Of a stretch of 64,000 nucleotides of DNA, positions 49,567 through 58,500 are shown piece after piece (position 1 is the stretch's first letter; each line of letters opens with the position of its first letter). This DNA comes from Idiomarina sp. GTDB lineage: Bacteria; Pseudomonadota; Gammaproteobacteria; Enterobacterales; Alteromonadaceae. The notes under the pieces are model-generated. The model saw only the letters and a program-made list of their open reading frames with translations. It searched no databases and was not told where the DNA came from. Both the position numbers and the translations under genes were made by a program. The stretch is from positions 19,614-83,613 of the forward strand of contig JAFIFH010000064.1 of assembly GCA_020832105.1 (NCBI GenBank), given 5' to 3'.

Positions 49567-50229
49567 TTAGCATAACTTGCTTTGTAACTGCCAGAGGACC
49601 TGCTCAGTCGCCTGATATTTACGTTCAAAAGGTGTCATTGGATGATGATCGTTGGACAATGGGTTAATTTGCCCAGTATGCCCGGTCAGCGCCAGCGCTG
49701 CTGCGAACTCATCAAGATAAATCCGCCAGTTACTCCGCAGTTCCAATTGCCCGCCTAACTGCAAAATGGTTGGGAACAATGCACCGCCATGCCAGCGACG
49801 TTGCAGATGCTTGGCTTTCGGCCAAGGGTTTGGATAGAGAATATAATGATGTGATGGTTGCCAGTTAGCCGCGACGGCCTGGCGCCAAAAATCATTTAAA
49901 TCTGCGCGCACTAATAGACAGCGCTCACCCGCTTCACCGTAAGATCCATTTTTGGCTAGCCGGTGGGCGGACTTATCCACCCCAATCACCAACGCTTCAG
50001 GGTGTTGTCTGGCCAGGTGCAATGTGCTCTCACCGACCCCACAACACGAGTCCAGCACAATAGGCCCCTGCCAGGCATCGACCCGCTCCTGGACCTCTGC
50101 GAATACCGCCTCGCTATGCGCCGCTATCGGCTTGCGGAAATTCGCGCTCAGGTGCTTTTTAACCACTTTTGTCAGGTCGTCATGCACACCCGGCTGGTTG
50201 GTATCGATACCACGAGACTGATATTCCAC
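49567..50229 (-). CDS. TrmB-like SAM-dependent methyltransferase
   Basis: About 220 residues from GTG at 50229, which has AGGAG six bases upstream; TTG at 50235 abuts the ribosome site. The SAM motif is VLDSCCGVGESTLHLA and the TrmB-type motif YPNPWPKAKHLQRRW is present, suggesting tRNA guanine-N7 methylation. The N-terminal 50 residues differ from standard TrmB, so this may be a paralogue with another target. It is the last gene of the mpl-ubiX-yadG-yadH operon. Confidence 0.8.
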   Translation of the reverse strand: MEYQSRGIDTNQPGVHDDLTKVVKKHLSANFRKPIAAHSEAVFAEVQERVDAWQGPIVLDSCCGVGESTLHLARQHPEALVIGVDKSAHRLAKNGSYGEAGERCLLVRADLNDFWRQAVAANWQPSHHYILYPNPWPKAKHLQRRWHGGALFPTILQLGGQLELRSNWRIYLDEFAAALALTGHTGQINPLSNDHHPMTPFERKYQATEQVLWQLQSKLC

Positions 50230-50238
50230 TGCCAACTC

Positions 50239-51012
50239 CTAACTACGAATACCGACACCGCGATGCAGCAGTGACCAGGCCAGCGCGAAAAATACCAGGT
50301 TAAATAACACCAGCACGCCCAATGCTACATAAGCATTGATATCAGACACACCAATAAAGCCATAACGGAACGCATTCACCATGTAAATGACCGGGTTCGC
50401 CTGGGACACGGTCTGCCAGAACTGCGGTAACAAGCTGATCGAGTAAAACACACCGCCCAGATACGTCAGTGGGGTCAGCACAAAGGTTGGTATAATCGAG
50501 ATATCATCGAAGGTTTTCGCAAACACTGCGTTGACCAGCCCAGCCAGCGCAAACAAGGTCGCGGTGAGAATCACGGTCACCACAATCAGCCAGAAGTGCT
50601 GAATATTGAGCGGCACAAAGAAACTCGACACCACGGTCACCACGACTGCGACAATTAACGAGCGGGCTACGCCACCGCCCACGTAGCCGAGAATAATGGT
50701 CATCGTGGACACCGGCGCGACCAACATTTCTTCAATGTTGCGCTGAAACTTCGCGCTGAAAAATGACGAGGCGACATTGGAATAGGCGTTGGTGATCACC
50801 GACATCATAATCAACCCCGGCACAATAAACTCCATATAACTAACCCCACCCATTTCACCAATGCGTGAGCCAATCAAATTGCCAAAAATCACAAAGTACA
50901 GGGTCATGGTGATTGCTGGTGGCACCAGGGTTTGCACCCAGATACGCAAGAAGCGGGTACACTCTTTTATCCAGATTGTGCGTAGCGCGGTCAGATTCAT
51001 TGCCATGCTCAT
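50239..51012 (-). CDS. yadH: ABC-2 type transporter permease YadH
   Basis: 257 residues with six hydrophobic segments. Very similar in pattern to E. coli YadH: RIWVQTLVPPAITMTLYFVIFGNLIGSRIG (shown here in parts: RIWVQTLVPPAITMTLYF, IFGNLIGSRIG), FIVPGLIMMSVITNAYSNV and FAKTFDDISIIPTFVLTPL. Substrate unknown. Start is ATG at 51012, sharing its A with the yadG stop (TGATG), so synthesis is coupled to the ATPase. Confidence 0.92.
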   Translation of the reverse strand: MSMAMNLTALRTIWIKECTRFLRIWVQTLVPPAITMTLYFVIFGNLIGSRIGEMGGVSYMEFIVPGLIMMSVITNAYSNVASSFFSAKFQRNIEEMLVAPVSTMTIILGYVGGGVARSLIVAVVVTVVSSFFVPLNIQHFWLIVVTVILTATLFALAGLVNAVFAKTFDDISIIPTFVLTPLTYLGGVFYSISLLPQFWQTVSQANPVIYMVNAFRYGFIGVSDINAYVALGVLVLFNLVFFALAWSLLHRGVGIRS

Positions 51013-51944
51013 CACACAGACTCCTTCTGGTTACGACCCTGTTCAACAAGATCTACAAATAATTCTTCCAATCGATTTGCTTTATTTCGCATCGATAGCA
51101 CTTTCATGTTTTGCGCGGTTAGCTGCTCAAACACATTGTTTAAGCCGCGCTCTTTGGGGACATCAACTTCCAGAGTGTGGTTATCCAGCTCACGCATGGT
51201 AAAGCCGGTCATCGTTGGCGAGTTGCTGTATGGTTCCAGATCAAAAACAAAGGTCTCCACATTCAGCTTGCTAAGTAGCAGCTTCATGCTGGTGTTCTCG
51301 ATAATCCGGCCCTTGTCGATGATGCCGATATTACGACATAGGGTTTCAGCCTCTTCCAGATAATGAGTGGTCAGAATAATAGTGATGCCCTGACTGTTAA
51401 TCAGCGTCAGGTAGTCCCACATCGAACGGCGCAGCTCAATATCTACCCCTGCGGTCGGCTCATCGAGAATCAGTAGTTTAGGTTCATGCAGCAACGCGCG
51501 AGCAATCATCAGGCGACGCTTCATACCACCGGATAAGGTGCGGGCACGGTCATTGCGCTTGTCCCAAAGACCTAACTGCGTCAGGTACTTCTGCGCACGC
51601 TCTTTGGCCAGCTTGCGGGGCACGCCATAGTAACCGGCCTGGTTGACCACGATTTGCTCCACAGTTTCGAACTGGTTGAAATTAAACTCCTGGGGGACCA
51701 GACCGATCTGGCGCTTTACATCGGCAAGCTGGGTGTCCAGATCATATCCGAACACTTTGACCTCACCCTCAGTTTTATTGACCAGTGAGGAGATAATCCC
51801 GATGGTCGTCGATTTGCCTGCCCCATTGGGGCCCAGCAGCGCGTAGAAGTCGCCTTCATTGACGGTTAAATCGAGCCCTTTCAAGGCCTCAAGCCCACCA
51901 CGATATACCTTGCGCAGGCTTTTTATTTCAAGTGCTTTGGTCAT
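51012..51944 (-). CDS. yadG: ABC transporter ATP-binding protein YadG
   Basis: 310 residues (E. coli 308). Walker A is LGPNGAGKST, signature LSGGMKRR, Walker B LLILDEPTAGVD, and the switch His in TTHYLEEAE. It energises YadH; the transported molecule is unknown. Its ATG shares one base with the ubiX stop (TAATG) and its stop is shared with the yadH start, showing a tight operon. Confidence 0.94.
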   Translation of the reverse strand: MTKALEIKSLRKVYRGGLEALKGLDLTVNEGDFYALLGPNGAGKSTTIGIISSLVNKTEGEVKVFGYDLDTQLADVKRQIGLVPQEFNFNQFETVEQIVVNQAGYYGVPRKLAKERAQKYLTQLGLWDKRNDRARTLSGGMKRRLMIARALLHEPKLLILDEPTAGVDIELRRSMWDYLTLINSQGITIILTTHYLEEAETLCRNIGIIDKGRIIENTSMKLLLSKLNVETFVFDLEPYSNSPTMTGFTMRELDNHTLEVDVPKERGLNNVFEQLTAQNMKVLSMRNKANRLEELFVDLVEQGRNQKESV

Positions 51945-52630
51945 TACTTCTGTTCCCCTTCAGGCTTTGCTTTAGGCGCGTAGCCCCAGCGTGGCACCAA
52001 ATCCTGGCCAAGCTGTAGATGATCAAGAATACGGGCCACAACGAAGTCGACTAAGTCGGCAATGCTTTGTGGCTGATGATAAAACCCGGGTGCTGCTGGC
52101 ATAATGGTGGCGCCAGCCTGACTAAGGGTCAGCATATTTTGTAAATGAATACTGCTAAAAGGCATTTCACGCGGCACCAGAATAAGTTGCCCGCGCTCTT
52201 TCAGCACCACATCAGCGGCTCGCTCAATCAGGTTGTCACTGGCCCCATGGGCAATCGCCGAGAGCGTACCGGTGGAGCATGGACACACCACCATACGTTT
52301 GGGTGCGGCTGAGCCTGACGCCACTGGCGAGAACCATTCTTCTTTACCATATACCTTGAGCTGCTCCGGGCTGACCGCAAAACGTTCACATAGCATTGTC
52401 TGCAACGTATCCGGATTAGCCGGTAATTTTAAATTTTCTTCGGTGGCAAATACTACTCGCGCTGCACTTGAGATCAACAGTAGTACCTCTTGCTTTTGCG
52501 CAAGCAGATTTTCCAGCAGGCGCAGTGCATAAGGCGCGCCAGAAGCCCCGGTGATCGCCAGGGTAACACGCTGGTCCTGATACCCACGGGCGGTATGCTG
52601 CTGCGACCCGGCCTGATTTTGTTCGCTCAT
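51944..52630 (-). CDS. ubiX: Flavin prenyltransferase UbiX
   Basis: 228 residues from ATG at 52630 with AAGGAG upstream; a longer frame overlaps mpl and is not conserved. It makes prenylated FMN, the cofactor of the UbiD decarboxylase in ubiquinone synthesis. Motifs are [16 protein letters not shown], a [26 protein letters not shown] stretch (seen as [13 protein letters not shown] and [10 protein letters not shown]) and LVPREMPFS. The first 25 residues form a Gln-rich extension. It begins one base after mpl. Confidence 0.94.
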   Translation of the reverse strand: MSEQNQAGSQQHTARGYQDQRVTLAITGASGAPYALRLLENLLAQKQEVLLLISSAARVVFATEENLKLPANPDTLQTMLCERFAVSPEQLKVYGKEEWFSPVASGSAAPKRMVVCPCSTGTLSAIAHGASDNLIERAADVVLKERGQLILVPREMPFSSIHLQNMLTLSQAGATIMPAAPGFYHQPQSIADLVDFVVARILDHLQLGQDLVPRWGYAPKAKPEGEQK

Positions 52631-52631
52631 A

Positions 52632-54032
52632 TTATGCTCCTTTCGTTGTCTGCCCAGCGTTGTCAGTTTGCACCGCAGGACGCTCGGCCAGCGCCTTTGC
52701 CAGGGTCTCGCGAAGCCCGCCAAAGCCACCGTTGCTCATCATCACGATATGGGCGTCTGCAGGGGCATTGTCCGTTACAAAGGTAATAATTCTGTTGAGG
52801 TCTGCTTCAATATACCAAGGATTTTGCGCCTGCTTTGCAATGTCCTCGAGCGACCAGTGCAGTTGCTGATTATCAAAGGCAATCACCTGATCCGCTGGTG
52901 CAAGTGCATCGACCAACTGCTCTTTGTGCACCCCTGCTTTCATCGTGTTAGAGCGGGGTTCGATAATTGCCCAGACGGGCTTGTTCTGTGCATGCGCTCG
53001 TAAGCCTTGCAACGTCATACCCATCGCAGTCGGATGATGTGCAAAATCGTCATACAAGGTGAGCTCAGCATGGCTATAAATTTTCTCCAAGCGCCGCTTA
53101 GGCGCCTGGAATGCGCTGAGTGCCTCGATAGCGATGGGCGCAGGAACGCCGGCATGATGCGCACAGGCAATCGCCATCAGGGCATTTTGCATATTGTGCA
53201 CACCTAGCAGCCCCCAGCTCACCCGGCCCTGATGTAACCCTTGAAAACGTACATCAAAAGCACTGCCGTCCGCAGCCGGGTTCGCGATCTCCCAGCCATT
53301 CTGGTCATGTAGCAACTGCGTTTCACTCCAGCACCCCATCTTGATGGTGTCCGCTAAAGCGACACTGTCAGCAGGCCAAATGACTGCGCCATTGCCAGGT
53401 ACTGTGCGCACCACATGGTGGACCTGGCGCTGGATAGCAGCCAAATCAGGAAAAATATCTGCGTGATCAAACTCGAGATTATTCAAGCCCAGAGTATTTG
53501 GGTGGTAATGCACAAACTTGGAGCGCTTGTCGAAAAATGCCGTGTCATACTCATCGGCCTCGATGACAAAAAACATGCTATCGGTTAAGCGCGCGGACGC
53601 CTGAAACTGCTCGAGCACCCCACCAATTAAAAAGCCTGGATGATAACCGGCATCTTCAAGAATATGAGTCAGCATACTGGCAGTGGTAGTTTTACCGTGA
53701 GTACCGGCCACCGCTAACACCCACTTGTGCCGCAGGACCTGCTCACCCAGCCATTGGGGCCCTGAGGTATAAGCTATGCCGCGCTCGAGGATAGCCTCGA
53801 CCTGCGGATTGCCGCGACTGAGCGCATTGCCCACTATCACGATGTCTGGCGCTGGGTCTAATTGCGTCAGGTCATCTAAGGCACCAATCTCTACGTCGAG
53901 TGATTCGAGTAAAGTGCTCATAGGCGGATAGACGTGGTCGTCAGAACCCGTCACAGTATGGCCTAGCTGGCGGGCAATGGCTGCAATGCCGCCCATAAAG
54001 GTCCCGCAAATACCAAGAATGTGAATATGCAT
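52632..54032 (-). CDS. mpl: UDP-MurNAc:L-Ala-gamma-D-Glu-meso-DAP ligase
   Basis: 466 residues (E. coli 457). It reattaches the recycled murein tripeptide to UDP-MurNAc. N-terminal [14 protein letters not shown], the ATP loop [13 protein letters not shown] and [16 protein letters not shown] are diagnostic for Mpl over MurC. With amgK, murU and anmK it completes a recycling set in this window. First gene of a minus-strand operon through yadH; divergent from fbp across about 200 bp. Confidence 0.96.
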   Translation of the reverse strand: MHIHILGICGTFMGGIAAIARQLGHTVTGSDDHVYPPMSTLLESLDVEIGALDDLTQLDPAPDIVIVGNALSRGNPQVEAILERGIAYTSGPQWLGEQVLRHKWVLAVAGTHGKTTTASMLTHILEDAGYHPGFLIGGVLEQFQASARLTDSMFFVIEADEYDTAFFDKRSKFVHYHPNTLGLNNLEFDHADIFPDLAAIQRQVHHVVRTVPGNGAVIWPADSVALADTIKMGCWSETQLLHDQNGWEIANPAADGSAFDVRFQGLHQGRVSWGLLGVHNMQNALMAIACAHHAGVPAPIAIEALSAFQAPKRRLEKIYSHAELTLYDDFAHHPTAMGMTLQGLRAHAQNKPVWAIIEPRSNTMKAGVHKEQLVDALAPADQVIAFDNQQLHWSLEDIAKQAQNPWYIEADLNRIITFVTDNAPADAHIVMMSNGGFGGLRETLAKALAERPAVQTDNAGQTTKGA

Positions 54033-54234
54033 TGGCTATCCAAGGTCGTTAAAAGCGCGCACAGTGTATCATTATCCAGCGCTTGAGCACTAAACCACGA
54101 CGACTAATTTGCGCCGCAGAAAGATTCGAACCGAGCAAAATGCATTCAAATACGATAAACTATTGCGCGCCGACGATGGTCATAACAAAACTACGTTGTG
54201 AATGACCCGCTACTGCCGACTACAGAGGACAACC

Positions 54235-55227
54235 ATGCAACGCCTGATACCGGTTCTGAATAAAGATCATGTGCCCCTTCACCTGATTTCCGTGATTAAC
54301 ACGCTGCTCACCGCCGCTAAAGAAATTTCCCACCGTCTGCACCAGGGCAGCCTGGCCGGCACTCTGGGCTCTACTTTAGATGAAAACATCCAGGGTGAAA
54401 CGCAGAAAAAACTAGACGTTGTGTCCAATCAGTTGATTAAGAACATGTTGCTGGAGACCAACCTGGTGCGTGCGGTTGCCTCTGAAGAAGAAGACGACAT
54501 TGTCGAAGGTAACCCAGATGCAAAGTATCTGGTCGCATACGACCCCCTCGACGGAAGCTCGAACATCGACATCAATGGCTCAGTGGGTACCATTTTTTCT
54601 ATCATGGAAGTTCCGGATCACGCGGCTGAAGGCAAAGACATGTTTTTGCAAACCGGTGATGAACAAGTCGCCGCCGGCTACATTCTATACGGTCCTTCGA
54701 GCATGCTGGTAATGACCACCGGTCAGGGCGTACGTATGTACACGCTTGATCACAGTGTTGGCGAATTTCTGTTAACCGTCGAACAAGTCACTATTCCAAA
54801 AGATACCCAGGAATTTGCCATCAATATGGCCAATGACCGCTTCTGGGCGCCGCCGATCAAGAAGTACGTTAAAGACCTACTGGCCGGAGAGGAAGGCCCT
54901 CGGGGGAAACGTTTTAATATGCGCTGGAATGCGGCGATGGTTGCTGACGTCCACCGGGTGTTATGCCGCGGCGGTATTTTCACCTACCCTGCCGACTGCC
55001 GCAATCTGCAGAAGCCCTGTAAGTTACGTTTAATGTATGAAGCCAACCCAATGAGCTACCTGGTTGAGCAAGCTGGCGGCCGCGCCAGCACCGGGTATGA
55101 GCGTATTATGTCGCTGCAGCCTACTGAGATTCATCAACGTGTGTCCGTGGTGATGGGCTCGGCAAACGAAGTCAGTACCTGCCTGGGGTACCACGAAGAG
55201 ATAAAATGTGACCGTTTCGACGCGTAA
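54235..55227 (+). CDS. fbp: Fructose-1,6-bisphosphatase, class I
   Basis: 330 residues (E. coli 332), the key gluconeogenic phosphatase. The metal-binding signature is [11 protein letters not shown]; other typical parts are [20 protein letters not shown] and [15 protein letters not shown]. Start chosen at ATG 54235 with AGAGGAC upstream; an in-frame ATG at 54202 is not conserved. It is followed by ppa. Confidence 0.95.
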   Translation: MQRLIPVLNKDHVPLHLISVINTLLTAAKEISHRLHQGSLAGTLGSTLDENIQGETQKKLDVVSNQLIKNMLLETNLVRAVASEEEDDIVEGNPDAKYLVAYDPLDGSSNIDINGSVGTIFSIMEVPDHAAEGKDMFLQTGDEQVAAGYILYGPSSMLVMTTGQGVRMYTLDHSVGEFLLTVEQVTIPKDTQEFAINMANDRFWAPPIKKYVKDLLAGEEGPRGKRFNMRWNAAMVADVHRVLCRGGIFTYPADCRNLQKPCKLRLMYEANPMSYLVEQAGGRASTGYERIMSLQPTEIHQRVSVVMGSANEVSTCLGYHEEIKCDRFDA

Positions 55228-55265
55228 CGACCAAGGTCGAACTTAATTATATCAGGCGGTCAGGG

Positions 55266-55277
55266 TATACTACCGCC
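55266..55277 (+). promoter_or_regulatory. Possible ppa -10 box overlapped by an inverted repeat
   Basis: TATACT (55266-55271) lies 40 bp upstream of the ppa start. GGCGGT (55255-55260) and ACCGCC (55272-55277) flank it, followed 7 bases later by ATTTTTC, so the element could also be the fbp terminator. The -35 region is weak (TTAATT). Confidence 0.4.
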
Positions 55278-55310
55278 GTTCAATTTTTCATTTTAAACGA
55301 AGGAAGTATC

Positions 55311-55844
55311 ATGAGCCTGAAGCACGTACCTGCTGGCGATAAATTGCCAGACGAAATCAATGTCATTATTGAAATCCCAGCCAATGCTGATCCGGTTAAA
55401 TACGAAGTAGACAAAGACACCGGCGCGCTATGGGTTGATCGCTTCATGCTGACCCCGATGTTCTACCCGGCCAACTATGGTTACGTCAACGACACCTTGT
55501 CACTGGACGGCGACCCGGTTGACGTATTGGTGGTGACCCCTTACCCACTGGAGCACGGCTGCGTCATTACCTGCCGTCCGGTTGGTGTATTGCAAATGAC
55601 TGATGAGTCAGGTGAAGACGCGAAAGTCATCGCAGTGCCAATTAGCAAGCTGTGTAAAGAATACGACCACGTTCAGGATATTGGTGACGTCAGCGAACTG
55701 TTGAAAGCACAAATCACCCATTTCTTTGAAAGCTATAAGCAGCTGGAAAAAGATAAGTGGGTAAGAATCGACGGCTGGGCTGATGTAAATGCAGCGAAAG
55801 AAGAGATTAAATCTTCCTTTGCCCGCGCTCAACAGCAGAAGTAA
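55311..55844 (+). CDS. ppa: Inorganic pyrophosphatase
   Basis: 177 residues (E. coli 176), soluble family I enzyme hydrolysing pyrophosphate. Active-site segments are [24 protein letters not shown] and the metal-binding [24 protein letters not shown] is also typical. ATG follows GAAGGAAG. Only 13 bp separate it from the ABC ATPase gene, so the ABC module is probably transcribed from the ppa promoter at least in part. Confidence 0.97.
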   Translation: MSLKHVPAGDKLPDEINVIIEIPANADPVKYEVDKDTGALWVDRFMLTPMFYPANYGYVNDTLSLDGDPVDVLVVTPYPLEHGCVITCRPVGVLQMTDESGEDAKVIAVPISKLCKEYDHVQDIGDVSELLKAQITHFFESYKQLEKDKWVRIDGWADVNAAKEEIKSSFARAQQQK

Positions 55845-55857
55845 GTAGCCTCGGCGC

Positions 55858-56616
55858 ATGGCCCTGTCTACAGATAGCTCACTGACACCCAACGGCGCGC
55901 GTTCATACAGCGTCGATATCCGTGAGCTTAGCTTTCACTGGCGGGGCCAGACCTCGCCAGTGATTGATATTCCTTTATTACAGATTCCGCCAGCACAGCG
56001 GGTCTTTTTGCACGGCCCCAGCGGCAGTGGCAAATCAACCTTATTATCCCTGTTAGCTGGTGTGCATACTCCGCAGCATGGCCGCATAGAGATCCATCAA
56101 CACCGGCTAAATGAATTATCGCAAAGTCGTCGCGACCGATTTCGCGCGGACTACATCGGCTATATATTTCAGCAATTCAACTTACTTCCGTTTCTTGATC
56201 TTATTCATAACGTGACCTTGGCCTGCGAATTCTCTGCCAAACGACGCCAGTACCTGGCGGAGCATAACAAGTCTGCACGCGACGAAGCATCCCGTTTGCT
56301 CACGCGTTTAAGTATTGCCCCGGAATTACATCATCGCGCAGCCAGTCAGCTGAGCGTCGGCCAGCAACAACGCGTAGCAGCGGCACGCGCATTAATTGGC
56401 GCACCTGCCCTGGTGATTGCCGATGAGCCCACATCCGCGCTGGACGCCGACAGCCGTGAAGACTTCTTGCAGTTATTATTTGAAGAATGTGCGGCAACGA
56501 AGAGCACCCTGGTGTTTGTGTCCCATGATTCAACACTGGCTTCGATGTTTGATCGCAGTGTTAGCTTGCTGGATATCAACAGAGCCGCCACAGCAGCCAC
56601 CAGAGGCGTCTCATGA
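55858..56616 (+). CDS. ABC transporter ATP-binding protein (LolD/MacB type)
   Basis: 252 residues. Walker A HGPSGSGKST, Q-loop FQQFNLLPF, signature LSVGQQQR (slightly unusual, V for G) and Walker B LVIADEPTSALD. The type pairs with FtsX-like permeases and drives periplasmic mechanotransmission rather than simple passage. It overlaps the permease start by four bases (ATGA). The neighbours suggest a metal-linked system; see the permease. Confidence 0.9.
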   Translation: MALSTDSSLTPNGARSYSVDIRELSFHWRGQTSPVIDIPLLQIPPAQRVFLHGPSGSGKSTLLSLLAGVHTPQHGRIEIHQHRLNELSQSRRDRFRADYIGYIFQQFNLLPFLDLIHNVTLACEFSAKRRQYLAEHNKSARDEASRLLTRLSIAPELHHRAASQLSVGQQQRVAAARALIGAPALVIADEPTSALDADSREDFLQLLFEECAATKSTLVFVSHDSTLASMFDRSVSLLDINRAATAATRGVS

Positions 56617-57965
56617 ATATGCTTAAGCTAGCCTGGGCAAGCCTGCTTAGCAGGCGCGCAAATGCGCTGCTGACCATCTTCGCTATCGCTATCAGCGTCA
56701 CGCTGCTGCTTGGGGTTGAACGTGTCAGCCAACAAACTCGTACCGGGTTTGGCAACACCATTTCTGGCACGGATTTAATCGTCGGTGCGCGCAGTGGCCA
56801 GGTCAACCTGCTGTTGTTTAGCGTTTTTCATATTGGTAACCCGAGCGCCAACGTTAGTTGGCAGAGTTTCACCCACTGGCGTGACCACGAGCAGGTGACC
56901 TGGGCTATTCCAATTGCGCTAGGGGATAGCTTTCGCGGGCATCCGGTGATTGCCACAGACGAACAGTTCTTCAATCATTTTCAATATGGTCAACGACAAA
57001 GCCTGCAATTTGCCGATGGCGAGGCATTTAGCCATACCGACCACGCTGTATTAGGCGCCAGAGTGGCGCGTCAGCAGAATCTGCACATCGGCGATGACGT
57101 TATTGTCGCGCATGGTACCGGTAGTGTGAGTTTTCATCACCACGATGAAGACCCGCTGACCGTCACTGGTATTCTCAGTGCGACAGGGACGCCCTTGGAT
57201 AACGCAGTATTTGTGCCCTTAGCCGCGCTTGCCGCAATGCATGGCGAGAACCACGACGAAGCTGACAGCGAACCTTCTCCTGCACACAGACCGTCCTTTA
57301 GTGACCAGCGTGTGCCCGCGGATGATGAGCCAGAACATACGCATGAGCATGAGCATGAGCATGAGCATGAGCAGCACGACCATCGGCCGCTCGCAGAGAT
57401 CGCGCAACCCATCGACAGCATCAGTGCATTTTTTATTGGTTTAGATAGCCAGCCCCGGGCCATTTTCATGCAACGCATGATCAATACCTGGGGGCAGGAA
57501 CCACTCACCGCAATTATGCCCGGCGCGACCTTACAGGAGTTATGGCGGACGCTGAATATGTTCGAGCGTACCCTGGCCATTGTATCCGGGTTCGTGCTGC
57601 TGACAGGGCTCATTGGCATGCTGGCGACCTTACTCGCAAGCTTACAGGAACGACGACGCGAGATGGCGGTGTTACGCTCCCTGGGCGCCGGCCCGAAAAC
57701 CATCTTCGGGCTGCTGGTTAGTGAAGCCTTATTGCTGACCTTGATTGGCATAGCCGTTGGCCTTGGCCTACTGTACGCAGCCATGCTGGTGATGGCGCCA
57801 TGGGTCGAAACGCAGTTTGGTGTAGTCATTCATATTGGCGCACCGTCTATGGTAGAGTGGCGGCGTATGGGAATTGTTCTGTTGGCTGGCTTAATTGTAA
57901 GTTTTGTTCCGGCCTGGCGCGCGTATCGTAATTCGCTGGCAGACGGTTTGACCATCAAAGTTTAA
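56613..57965 (+). CDS. FtsX/MacB-type ABC permease with His-rich periplasmic loop
   Basis: 450 residues. A TM helix near 18-35, a large periplasmic domain (about 40-310), then three TM helices (about 315-340, 366-395, 415-435) as in MacB/LolC-type permeases. Inside the periplasmic part are a HHHDED motif (175-180) and a Glu-His alternating run (241-257) encoded by five CATGAG repeats. These look suited to binding zinc or another transition metal. The stop overlaps the start region of the DUF3299 gene. Vibrio ZrgBC-like zinc transport components are the nearest analogy I can recall; this is an inference. Confidence 0.85.
   Translation: MNMLKLAWASLLSRRANALLTIFAIAISVTLLLGVERVSQQTRTGFGNTISGTDLIVGARSGQVNLLLFSVFHIGNPSANVSWQSFTHWRDHEQVTWAIPIALGDSFRGHPVIATDEQFFNHFQYGQRQSLQFADGEAFSHTDHAVLGARVARQQNLHIGDDVIVAHGTGSVSFHHHDEDPLTVTGILSATGTPLDNAVFVPLAALAAMHGENHDEADSEPSPAHRPSFSDQRVPADDEPEHTHEHEHEHEHEQHDHRPLAEIAQPIDSISAFFIGLDSQPRAIFMQRMINTWGQEPLTAIMPGATLQELWRTLNMFERTLAIVSGFVLLTGLIGMLATLLASLQERRREMAVLRSLGAGPKTIFGLLVSEALLLTLIGIAVGLGLLYAAMLVMAPWVETQFGVVIHIGAPSMVEWRRMGIVLLAGLIVSFVPAWRAYRNSLADGLTIKV
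57342..57371 (+). repeat. In-frame (CATGAG)5 tandem repeat in the permease gene
   Basis: Five perfect 6-bp units encode alternating His-Glu. Being a multiple of three, copy-number change would alter the length of the metal-binding-like stretch without frameshift. Confidence 0.95.
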
Positions 57966-57982
57966 TGTGGAGTATCAGTCTG

Positions 57983-58474
57983 ATGAAAACCCTGTCTTTG
58001 CTCGCCCTTATGCTCAGCACACCGCTGTGGCTTATGGCCAACGCCGTTGCCAATGATGCCCGTACATTAAAGTGGGATGATCTCAAACCAGAAGACTGGC
58101 GCCCTCCTGCCGTGCGCAGTCAGGCATATTACGAACAAAACCCCGACGCCCAGGTTCAAACCAATTTAGATGCGCCAGTTATAGAAGCACTGGACGGTGA
58201 AAACATTAAAATTCCAGGCTACGTGGTGCAACTTGAAGGTGATGATCGCAGAGTCACTGAGTTTTTGTTAGTGCCCTATTTTGGCGCATGTATTCATGTA
58301 CCGCCACCGCCGCCGAACCAGATCATTCATGTGAAGTTCCCGCAAGGCGTGCCATACGCAGTCACTTACGATGCGGTGTGGGTGACGGGAACCATAAACG
58401 TTGATCGGAGTGAAAGTGACATTGCAGTGACTGGCTATACCATTGATGCCACTGAGGTTATCTCGTACTTCTAA
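57983..58474 (+). CDS. DUF3299 domain exported protein
   Basis: 163 residues from ATG at 57983, preceded by GTGGAG and giving a clean signal peptide (KTLSLLALMLSTPLWLMANAVA). An ATG at 57965, overlapping the permease stop, would add six residues. The body has the DUF3299 pattern IKIPGYVVQLE and FLLVPYFGACIHVPPPPPNQ with one cysteine. DUF3299 proteins commonly follow this kind of ABC pair; their role is unknown. A periplasmic or lipid-independent partner of the transporter is likely. Confidence 0.87.
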   Translation: MKTLSLLALMLSTPLWLMANAVANDARTLKWDDLKPEDWRPPAVRSQAYYEQNPDAQVQTNLDAPVIEALDGENIKIPGYVVQLEGDDRRVTEFLLVPYFGACIHVPPPPPNQIIHVKFPQGVPYAVTYDAVWVTGTINVDRSESDIAVTGYTIDATEVISYF

Positions 58475-58481
58475 GACAGCC

Positions 58482-58500
58482 TCGCGGCTGACACCCGCGA
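58482..58500. terminator. Short hairpin between convergent DUF3299 and EAL genes
   Basis: TCGCGG (58482-58487) pairs with CCGCGA (58495-58500). No T tract; weak evidence for termination. Confidence 0.35.

Noticed and set aside
57137..57829. 230-codon minus-strand frame in the permease gene
   Set aside because: Created by the CATGAG repeat and antisense codon bias; gives a poly Ser-Cys tract.
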